This document shows positions 1 through 7,800 of a stretch of DNA of 11,220 nucleotides, piece by piece (position 1 is the stretch's first letter; each line of letters opens with the position of its first letter). Source of the stretch: Deferribacteraceae bacterium (GTDB lineage Bacteria > Chrysiogenota > Deferribacteres > Deferribacterales > JAISNW01); NCBI GenBank assembly GCA_031276055.1, contig JAISNW010000004.1:1-11220 (forward strand). Reading direction: 5' to 3'. The position numbers and the translations under genes were made by a program. Under the pieces are notes generated by a model. That model was not told the DNA's origin. It did no database searches and saw nothing but the letters and a program-made list of their open reading frames with translations.

Positions 1-6
1 CTGCCA

Positions 7-2103
7 CTACAAGAGGATAAATCTGTCAAGCTCCTTGAGATCTTCAAACTTTAAGGCGTCTGTAGGAGAAAAATCGTATAGATTGCCGAGCAAGAAACGG
101 CAGGTATTCCTTATCTTTCGGTAAGATTCCACCAATCTTTTTAAGATTAAGTTAGAGATGCGGATATCATTGGTGTAATCTTCTGCCGCCACCCATAACC
201 TTAGTATCTCCGCTCCATAATCTTTTAATATCTCGTCAGGAGTAAGGGCGTTGCCCACAGATTTGCTCATCTTCTGCAGATCGTCATCAACAACAAAACC
301 GTGAGTGAGCACCTCTTTATACGGCGGCTTCCCCCTAGTAGCAATAGATTCCAGCAAAGAGCTGTGAAACCACCCCCTGTGCTGATCAGTGCCTTCAAGG
401 TACATATCCGCCTTACCGCCCAACTCTTCCCGCACTTCACAAACTGCAGCGTAGCTTGTGCCTGAATCAAACCAGACGTCAAGGATATCCATCTCTTTGT
501 GAATATCATTGCTGCCGCATTTGGGGCATCTATAATCTTCGCCGAGATAAAAAGGTATATCATTCTCATACCACGCATCAGCTCCGTGCTCTTCAAAAGA
601 TGCTATAATTTTTGACTGAATCTCCTCGTTTGTAATAATATGCCCGCACTCTCTGCATACAAAGAGCGCTATGGGAACTCCCCAGTTGCGCTGGCGGGAG
701 ATGCACCAATCAGGTCTATTTTCCACCATAGAATAAATACGGTTTGAACCCCAAGATGGAATCCAGCGGACACTGTTTAATATAGCTGAAAGGGCGTTTT
801 TGCGAAGATCGTTGTGCTGCATTGAGATGAACCATTGAGGCGTCGAACGGTAGATAACAGGTTTTTTGCACCTCCAACAGTGAGGGTAGGAGTGAGAGAG
901 GATTCCGCTTGCAATTAGAGAGCCGTTTTCGTCCATAGTTTTTAAGATGTCGGCTGTTGCTTCGTTTATATCCCGCCCTGCGAAGAGAGGGAGATCAGGT
1001 ATAAATCTGCCGTTGTCATCTACGGGGTTAAATGCGTTAAGCCCATAGCGCAAACCGATCTCGTAATCCTCTAAACCGTGTGCAGGCGCGGTGTGCACTA
1101 AACCTGTTCCATCTGTCATAAGGACATGCTCGCCAAGCATAAATAGAGAGTCTTTCTCGTAAAACGGGTGGCGTGCATATGCACCGTCAAGGGCTTGCGG
1201 GTTCACTTCACGAATCTCGCTCCAAGCTAAAACCCCCATATTGCCCTTTAGTGGGGATGTTTCAGCAGCAAGCGGTTTTGCAATTAGGAGGAGTTCGCCA
1301 GGTTTAAGATTTTTGCTTGAAGATTTATCCACCCGCATGATGCAGTAACGTTCATAGGGGTTTAATGAGATTCCCATATTTGCGGGGAGAGTCCACGGAG
1401 TTGTTGTCCATATGACGGCGCTGACTTCTCTAGCCATCTCAACTTTAGATGGATCTGCCAGCTTAAATTTAACAAAGATAGAGTGCGACTGATGCTCTCG
1501 GTATTCAACCTCAGCTTCTGCTAAAGCTGTAACGCAGGAAGGGCACCAGTAGACAGGTTTTGAACCTTTGTAGACGCCGCCGGTGTTATAAACTTTGTAA
1601 AACTCCTTTAAGGTGATCGCCTCATAGCTGTAATTCATAGTGATATACGGGCTCTCCCAATCACCTAGAACCCCCAAGCGCTTAAACTCTTCCCTCTGAA
1701 TGTCAATCCAGCGGGAAGCGTATCTTCGGCAGAGTTTGCGGAATTCAGCTTTAGAGAGCTTCTCTTTCTTGCTGCCTAGCTCTTTATCAACTTTAAGCTC
1801 TATAGGAAGACCGTGGCAGTCCCACCCTGGAACATATGGGGAGTTAAAGCCGAAACCTACCTTTGTTTTAACAATTATATCTTTTAATATCTTATTCAGC
1901 GCTGTGCCTATATGAATATTCCCATTGGCATAAGGCGGTCCGTCGTGCAGAACATAAAGCTCGTTCGCCTTCCGAGATTTCAATATATTGCGGTATAAAC
2001 CGCCGTTGTTCCACTTCTCAAGTCTGCGCGGCTCCTGTTCTGAAAGATTGGCTTTCATAGGGAATTCAGTTTTAGGTAAATTTAAGGTATTCTTATAGTC
2101 CAT
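7..2103 (-). CDS. ileS: Isoleucyl-tRNA synthetase, 3' part interrupted by in-frame TAG at the window edge
   Basis: Cytoplasmic class I synthetase that charges tRNA-Ile. Numbering from the ATG at 2103: a HIGH-type motif reading HIGT at about 64-67, the PGWDCHGLPIE block at about 92-102, editing-domain WTTTPWT at about 232-238, paired CxxC zinc knuckles at about 483-486 and 526-529, the DVWFDSG block, and KMSKS at about 611-615. The frame can be opened upstream to an ATG at 2169, but the family N-terminus begins at MDYKNTLNLPKTEFPMKANL, so 2103 is preferred; neither start has an ideal ribosome site. Visible length is 698 residues against roughly 920-940 for the family. It ends at TAG (7-9), just after ELDRFILL, where the anticodon-binding domain normally starts; the next two codons, Trp-Gln, still fit the family in the same frame. 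Loss of that domain would be expected to inactivate an essential enzyme, so recoding, suppression, a second ileS copy or an error must be considered. Family identity is certain; the 3' end is not. Confidence 0.95.
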   Translation of the reverse strand: MDYKNTLNLPKTEFPMKANLSEQEPRRLEKWNNGGLYRNILKSRKANELYVLHDGPPYANGNIHIGTALNKILKDIIVKTKVGFGFNSPYVPGWDCHGLPIELKVDKELGSKKEKLSKAEFRKLCRRYASRWIDIQREEFKRLGVLGDWESPYITMNYSYEAITLKEFYKVYNTGGVYKGSKPVYWCPSCVTALAEAEVEYREHQSHSIFVKFKLADPSKVEMAREVSAVIWTTTPWTLPANMGISLNPYERYCIMRVDKSSSKNLKPGELLLIAKPLAAETSPLKGNMGVLAWSEIREVNPQALDGAYARHPFYEKDSLFMLGEHVLMTDGTGLVHTAPAHGLEDYEIGLRYGLNAFNPVDDNGRFIPDLPLFAGRDINEATADILKTMDENGSLIASGILSHSYPHCWRCKKPVIYRSTPQWFISMQHNDLRKNALSAILNSVRWIPSWGSNRIYSMVENRPDWCISRQRNWGVPIALFVCRECGHIITNEEIQSKIIASFEEHGADAWYENDIPFYLGEDYRCPKCGSNDIHKEMDILDVWFDSGTSYAAVCEVREELGGKADMYLEGTDQHRGWFHSSLLESIATRGKPPYKEVLTHGFVVDDDLQKMSKSVGNALTPDEILKDYGAEILRLWVAAEDYTNDIRISNLILKRLVESYRKIRNTCRFLLGNLYDFSPTDALKFEDLKELDRFILL

Positions 2104-2121
2104 AATATATTTGCGCACTCG

Positions 2122-2142
2122 AAACGTTCTAAAAAAACGTTT
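2122..2142 (-). promoter_or_regulatory. Hairpin plus strong Shine-Dalgarno-like sequence in the ileS leader
   Basis: On the minus strand an AAGGGGAGA ribosome-binding-like sequence (2153-2145) is followed at once by a 7-bp hairpin, AAACGTT/AACGTTT with a 7-base loop (2142-2122), and then the ATG at 2103. The ribosome site is about 41 bases from that ATG, too far unless the hairpin shortens the distance. No T-box consensus is recognisable, so no known ileS riboregulator is claimed. Confidence 0.3.
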
Positions 2143-2203
2143 AGTCTCCCCTTGTAAGATTTTTTGCATCTATAGCCGTGATACGTTAAAAACTTCTGAC
2201 AAT

Positions 2204-2230
2204 TTTCCTTAATACCATAAATTAAGGAAA
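2204..2230. repeat. Perfect inverted repeat between rodA and ileS
   Basis: Arms of ten bases, TTTCCTTAAT (2204-2213) and ATTAAGGAAA (2221-2230), flank a seven-base loop in the 86-base gap between the rodA stop and the upstream-most ileS start. The stem is AT-rich and has no T-run after it on either strand, so it is not a classical intrinsic terminator. It could be an operator, an mRNA 3'-end stabiliser for rodA, or part of the ileS leader. Confidence 0.6.
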
Positions 2231-2255
2231 CTCACAATAGGAAAAGTTAAGAGGG

Positions 2256-3374
2256 CTAAGACGCTATCGGTGAATCGTTGCGGCAGATGTAGACAGAGTT
2301 TACAAGCCCCATCATTGCGACATAAGCTATTAGGGATGAGCCGCCGTAGCTTACAAATGGGAGAGGAATCCCAACAATCGGGGCTAAGCCAATAGTCATA
2401 GCGGAGTTTAGAAAAAATTGGAACAATAGAAACGCCGCCGCCGCCATACATACCAACTTCCCTTGCGGTTCTTTCAACTCCGCCGAGATAGAGATAATCC
2501 GCAAGATAAGCATCATAAAGATCAGAACCAGCCCGCCCCCTCCCATAAAACCAAACTCCTCATTGATCACTGAAAAGATAAAATCTGTATGCCTTTCAGG
2601 GATAAAGCGCAGGTGGGATTGAGTCCCTTTTAGATAGCCTTTCCCATTTATCCCGCCGGAACCTACCGCTATACGCGATTGTAGAGCCTGATAACCCATC
2701 CCGCTAGGATCGCTGTCGGGGGAGATAAAACTTATAACCCTCTGTTTTTGAAATGGTTTAACTAGATGTTTCCACGCAAAAGGGGCAGCAACTAGAATTC
2801 CTATAACAACAAGGGCTATAATTACCCGTTTTATCCCTAAAAAGATGCTCAACATCCCCCAGACTGCCGCATATGTTAGAGCCGTGCCTAGATCAGGCTC
2901 TTTATAAACCAAGATAAACGGCGGGATAAGCCATAATATCCTGATCCCCAACTTTACAAAACCGAGCCTCTCATCTTTTAAGTCAGAAAAGACCCACGCA
3001 AGCATCAGCACCCATACAACCTTAAAAAACTCTGAAGGCTGCCCTGTAATAGAGCCCACCGAGAGCCAGCGGCGCGCGCCCATCTCCAGATTGCCGAAAA
3101 AGAGAACCAATAGGAGCGATAAGCACCCTAAAAAGTAGAAGATCGGGGCAAAACGCACAATATTACGATAACCGACAAACGAGATCCCAACATATAGGAG
3201 CATACTGGCGGCAAAGATTGAAAGCTGTTTATAAGGGTGCTGCTGAACGCTTGCATCAGTGGGATCATAAACCGCAGAATATATGGCAAAAAAGCCGATT
3301 ACTACAAGAAGAACCACCAACAAGAGGAGGAAGTAGTCAAACCGCTTTATAATATCTGCATATTTTTTGAACAT
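2256..3374 (-). CDS. rodA: Rod-shape peptidoglycan glycosyltransferase RodA (SEDS family)
   Basis: Integral inner-membrane SEDS protein that polymerises lipid II into glycan strands along the cell side wall, working with a class B PBP (usually PBP2) and MreB. The 372 residues carry about ten hydrophobic segments, starting at about 14-33. SEDS hallmarks are GARRWLSVG at about 99-107, QPSEFFKV at about 112-119, KEPDLGTAL at about 158-166, and a large loop with YQALQSRIAVGSGG at about 228-241. PERHTDFIF at about 259-267 carries the Asp (264) matching the residue essential in studied RodA proteins, and SYGGSSL at about 342-348 is near the end. Length is normal for RodA; the KEPDLGTAL and ERHTDFIF forms favour RodA over FtsW. 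Its ATG (3374-3372) shares one base with the TAA of the upstream aminotransferase, implying translational coupling. It ends at TAG (2256-2258), with an in-frame TAA two codons later (2247-2249). Confidence 0.96.
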   Translation of the reverse strand: MFKKYADIIKRFDYFLLLLVVLLVVIGFFAIYSAVYDPTDASVQQHPYKQLSIFAASMLLYVGISFVGYRNIVRFAPIFYFLGCLSLLLVLFFGNLEMGARRWLSVGSITGQPSEFFKVVWVLMLAWVFSDLKDERLGFVKLGIRILWLIPPFILVYKEPDLGTALTYAAVWGMLSIFLGIKRVIIALVVIGILVAAPFAWKHLVKPFQKQRVISFISPDSDPSGMGYQALQSRIAVGSGGINGKGYLKGTQSHLRFIPERHTDFIFSVINEEFGFMGGGGLVLIFMMLILRIISISAELKEPQGKLVCMAAAAFLLFQFFLNSAMTIGLAPIVGIPLPFVSYGGSSLIAYVAMMGLVNSVYICRNDSPIAS

Positions 3375-4696
3375 TACTGCTTAGTCTGACTAATCTCTCT
3401 AGTTTCGCCTATTGCATTATATATCGTATTAAAGAGGTCTTCTAAATTTTCTTCCTCAACAGAAGAAAAAGCTATCCGCAGATCTGTTGAGCTTGCGGCG
3501 ATCACCCCTATACCGTATCTGTCTAAAAGACGGAGTCTAACATCTTCTGCATCAACGCCTTCAATCTTTATGCAGAGAAAGTAGCCTGAGTTAAAAGGGT
3601 AGGGGATAAAACGATCTCTATATTTAGGGTGGGATACTATCTCTTTGGTCTTTGCCGCCCGCCTTGTGAGGATAGCCACATTTTCGTTGATCTCATCAGT
3701 TAGGGAGGGGTGTTTTAACGCCCGCAGCACCATAGACTGCGATGGGTGGGAGCAGTTGGAGATTGTGCCGCGGATAAGCCCCTCCACCTTCTTTTCCAGA
3801 GCGTGCAAGAGTATATCCCCTTTTGCTCCGCTAGGCGCAGAGAATGTGATAAAGCCTACCCTAAAGCCCCAAACAAACATCTCCTTTGTGGCGGCGTCCA
3901 ACTTTACCGAGAGGATGTTAGGGCTTATGCCGCTGAGCAGGGAGAAGATGGACTGCCTAAAACAGTTAGAGTAAAACATCCCAAAATATGCGTCATCTGT
4001 AATGCACACAAGTTGAACGCCGCTATCTGCTATCTTCTTCAAGCCTTGAGCAAGATCAAGCGCTTCTTGTTCTGTGGGGGTATAGCCCGCAGGGTTATTG
4101 GGAAAGTTCAAGAGGACAATCACCTTCCCTTTCAACTTCCCGCACTCCTCAACCTTTTCTAAAAGACCGTTGACGTTGAAATTGACGCCGTCAAAGGTAT
4201 TAAAGGTGGAGATATTTGCGCCGCGCCGCACAGAGAATATCAGGCGGTAATTCCCCCAAAATTTATTCGGCGTGACGAGATAATCCCCCTCGTTGCAGAA
4301 GAGATCCGCCGTTATAGAGAGCCCGTGTGTAAGGGCGTTGGTGACTATAGGGAGGCTTATCAGATCTGCCTGCAAGCTGGGGTTGTCTCTAAGAATTTTC
4401 TCTTTCCACGCCTCCCTAAGCTCTTCAACCCCTTTGGTAGGAGCGTAGGAAAAGAGATCTTCAGGCGGGAAAGCATCGATGCAGTTATATATGCAAGGCA
4501 GGTAAAACGGTTTACCGCCTCTAGTTGCTATTCCTAATGTAGCGTTATATTTATATGCTTTCTGTTTTGCTTGTGCGGCTTGAGTTATAATACCTTTAGG
4601 CATATAAAGCTCCAGCCCCAGCTTTGAAAGCATTTTAAGGGCGGATTCTGAGGCGCAGTGGATAGCATCGTTCAATTCTATCGCTAGGGGGTTCAT
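3374..4696 (-). CDS. PLP-dependent class I/II aminotransferase, substrate unknown
   Basis: A 440-residue fold-type I aminotransferase, soluble and cytoplasmic (no signal or membrane segment). Visible PLP-site features are NFPNNPAGY (about 197-205), with the Asn that contacts the cofactor ring; DDAYFG (about 234-239), with Asp and Tyr; the Schiff-base Lys 271 in DAATKE; Arg 279 in WGFRVG; and a substrate-carboxylate Arg near 407 (LRIAF). The N-terminus MNPLAIELND and YMPKGIITQAAQAK resemble a group of uncharacterised bacterial aminotransferases; I cannot assign the amino or keto substrate. The ATG at 4696 is preceded by GGAG at a 5-base spacing, a good ribosome site. The gap after the kinase gene contains a possible terminator, and a weak promoter (TTGTGA at 4761-4756 with a poor -10) may start transcription here. 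It is coupled to rodA by a one-base stop/start overlap, which suggests coordinated expression but does not prove a role in the cell wall. Confidence 0.9.
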   Translation of the reverse strand: MNPLAIELNDAIHCASESALKMLSKLGLELYMPKGIITQAAQAKQKAYKYNATLGIATRGGKPFYLPCIYNCIDAFPPEDLFSYAPTKGVEELREAWKEKILRDNPSLQADLISLPIVTNALTHGLSITADLFCNEGDYLVTPNKFWGNYRLIFSVRRGANISTFNTFDGVNFNVNGLLEKVEECGKLKGKVIVLLNFPNNPAGYTPTEQEALDLAQGLKKIADSGVQLVCITDDAYFGMFYSNCFRQSIFSLLSGISPNILSVKLDAATKEMFVWGFRVGFITFSAPSGAKGDILLHALEKKVEGLIRGTISNCSHPSQSMVLRALKHPSLTDEINENVAILTRRAAKTKEIVSHPKYRDRFIPYPFNSGYFLCIKIEGVDAEDVRLRLLDRYGIGVIAASSTDLRIAFSSVEEENLEDLFNTIYNAIGETREISQTKQ

Positions 4697-4764
4697 CTTT
4701 TCTCCAAATATTTATGGAACTATTAACAGCATTGATATTTAATAAAAAGGTATTATCACAAAAA

Positions 4765-4817
4765 GGGGGAAAAAAAAATAAAAATATTGGGGCATCGGGC
4801 TTTTTAAGATTTCCCCC
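4765..4817 (-). terminator. Possible intrinsic terminator after the sensor kinase gene
   Basis: On the minus strand GGGGGAAA (4817-4810, in the last codons of the kinase gene) can pair with TTTCCCCC (4772-4765), followed by TTTTT (4764-4760). Inside the loop, runs of A and T can extend the pairing. The 37-base loop is long for an intrinsic terminator, so the call is tentative. Confidence 0.35.
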
Positions 4818-7800
4818 CTAGAAGTTCATCTATCGCTTTTTGAGCTTTTTCGTACTCAAATAAGAGGATATCTTGGTTTATGGCATTTAGCTTATCCTCA
4901 ACAGCTTTGGGCAGGTTTGACGACAACAGCTCTCTGATTGCCTCGTCGGCTTTGGAGATAGCCATATTTGCAAGAGCTTCAGAGAGTATAGGGAGTTTAT
5001 CCTGAAGGATGGAGCTTTTAGCGCTCTTCCTCTTTTTCACGGGCGCTTTGCTGCCTAAAAAGGTTGTAATATCGCCTTGCAAGCGGGCGAGATCAGCGAG
5101 GAAAATGGGGGTTTTTGCCTCTATAAAGCTGATGTCCTCTTTCTTGCCTGCATCTTCTAGGGCGGCGGCAAGTTGAGATACATCCTCCGCTCCTATGCTG
5201 GCGGCGGCGCTCTTTAGGGCGTGGACGCTTACAGTGAAATTCTTTATATCTCTAACTAACAGCAGCCTTTCCAGCTCAGGCGCGCGTTCAGCGGCGTCTG
5301 TGCAGAACAGCTTTAATATCTTTATAAAACCCTTCTCCTCTCCGCCTGTGCGGGAGAGGCCTATAGCGGCGTTTATTCCGTCAATCTTTATATTTGCAGT
5401 CATATCCCGTTTCTTTTTATCAGGCAGCAAGGCGGTCTTTTTCAACTGCTTATCAGCAGGGAGCCACTTTGTGAGCAGAGAGTTCAACTTGACTGTATCC
5501 ACAGGCTTTGCAAGAAAATCATCCATCCCGTTTTGCAAAAACATCTCTTTCATCCCTGAAACAGCATTGGCGGTTAGGGCGATGATCGGAACATCTTTCC
5601 CTTTAGGCAGTTCACGGATAAGGTGCGTCGCCTCTATCCCATCCATAGAGGGCATCATATGATCCATAAAGATAAGATCGTAACGTTTGTTCTTCACAAG
5701 CTCTAGGGCGTCTTCACCTGAGAGGGATGTTTCCACCTTCATCTCATAAGGGGAGAGCAGCCCTTCTATAACAGAAAGGTTGGTTTTAATATCGTCAACC
5801 ACAAGGATTTTGGCTTCAGGGGCGCGAAAGCGGATATGTTTTACAGTTTTATCCCACCCTTCAGTTTCATCCGCCGTTACATTGTTAAATAGGTTGGCAA
5901 GGGTGAGGGAGTATACAGGGAGGATGAGGTTGATGACGTCATCCGAGTGCACCTGCTCACCCTCTTGGGCAAGCACGACTATTTTAGCGTCTGAAGAACG
6001 TTTTGCTAAGATATTTCTGACGCTCTCATAAACAAAAGATGCAAGGAATATATAGTTGTAATTGTTAGAGAGTATATCCTCTAAGAGCCCCGACTGCCCC
6101 TTTATTACAGAGCAGCGGATGCCCAGCGATTTTATAGAGGCGGAGACTGCCTCAACGTATGCAGCTCTAGGTTCGTATATAACAACGTTAATATCCTCCG
6201 CCTTTTCAACCTTTGCGACAGGGGCGGCGGAGAATGCTTCCTGCGGCACGCGGGCGGTAAATGTGCTCCCTTCGCCGTAAACGCTCTCAAAGGCGAGCTG
6301 CCCGCCCATAATCTGCAAGAGGTTTCTTGTTATAGCAAGACCGAGCCCTGTTCCTTCAACGGTGTTGTTTCTTGCAGTGTCAACACGGACAAACTCTGCA
6401 AAGATTAGGTTCTTATCACTCTCTTTGATCCCGATCCCTGTATCTTTTATTGTAAACACTAGGTTTAAGAGCGATTTTCGGGAGAAAAGCTCGGGCAGTG
6501 AAAAGATGCTCTCTCCCTTTGAAGGAGCTTTCGCCGCCTCCCTATCTGTTTTATCCTCTTTGGTTATTTCAAGCGTTACTCCGCCGTCAACTGTATATTT
6601 AATAGCGTTTGTAATAAGGTTTATGAGCACCTGCCTAACCCTGGCAACATCTCCAATAAGAGAGTTGGGGATATTAGGCTCTACAATTACTGTAAAATAG
6701 AGTGATTTTTCCATCCACCGTATTCTGAGGATATTTACTACATCATTAACAAGAGAGGATAGCATATAAGGGGCGTTGACTATCTCTAAACGTCCTGATT
6801 CCAGCTTTGAAAAGTCTAAAATATCATTGATGATCGATAGAAGGTTCTCCCCAGCCCTCCGTATATCATTGATATAGCCCAAAGATTTTTGGGAGAGCTC
6901 TCCGGCGTCTCTTAATATAAGCTCGCTCATTCCGAGTATAGCGTTCATAGGGGTGCGTATCTCGTGGCTCATCCTTGCTAAAAAGTTAGATTTGCTCTGG
7001 CTTCGGGCATCGGCTAACTCTTTGTCCTCAGAGATTCTAAGCAGTATTGCAGATAGAAGCATAGCAAAGCCCAACCCTAAACCAAATATAAGAAAGGCTA
7101 TCTTGTTTAATTTATCATAGTAGGTCGATACAGGAACCACAGAGAAGAGCGACCACCCATTTTGAAGCTGCCTAAAACGGATGAAGACCTCTTCTCCGTT
7201 ATAATCCATAGTCGTAAACGGTTTTAATACATCCTCTAAACGCCTTCTCAATATAAAGGCGTCTTTATTCATAAAGGCCGCCGAGAGGGTATTGCCCAGG
7301 AGGGTGCTGTCTTTGTGGGAGAGGATCTGTTTATCCTCATTGATTAAGATTCTATACCCCTGCTCTGTGTAACGGTTGATGCTCGCGGAGAGGGCTTTAA
7401 TGGAGAAATCCAACGTAATAACCCCAATTGACGCCCCATCTTTATTAAAGAGCTGTTTAGAGATATTAATAAAAAGATCGTCTCCATGCTTCACAACAGG
7501 AGAGAAAAAGAGCTCCCCTTCCTTTTCCAACGCCCCTATATACCAGCTGCGCTCTTCAGGGTTGAATTCAGGAATTACCCCCCAATCTAAGCCGTCAAGG
7601 AACTCGCCGTTAATATAGCCGTATACAGCATTGAATGCAAAACCGCCGCGCTGAGCGGTAAAAGAGCTTTTGGCATTCTTTAAGAGGCGCTGTATCCTAA
7701 AAGTTTCCTCACCGTCTGCAATAATCTCTTCAACAGAATAAGAGACGAAGTTTAAGAGTGTTGCACTCTCGGTTAAGATTGATTGAACTCTGCTTCCTGT

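Noticed and set aside
2104..2169. 22-residue N-terminal extension of IleRS from the ATG at 2169
   Set aside because: The family N-terminus starts at the ATG at 2103, and the extension is basic, low-complexity-like and contains the ribosome-site-like sequence and hairpin of the leader.
2104..2255. T-box riboswitch before ileS
   Set aside because: No T-box consensus, specifier stem or terminator/antiterminator pair can be seen; only two short stems are present.
3746..4162. Plus-strand open frame of 138 codons inside the aminotransferase gene
   Set aside because: It is antisense to a well-supported gene with intact PLP motifs, and its translation shows no recognisable domain.
5195..5662. Plus-strand open frame of 155 codons opposite the kinase receiver and HPt region
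   Set aside because: The minus-strand frame carries all conserved receiver and HPt residues; the opposite frame is a Ser/Ala/Phe-rich shadow.
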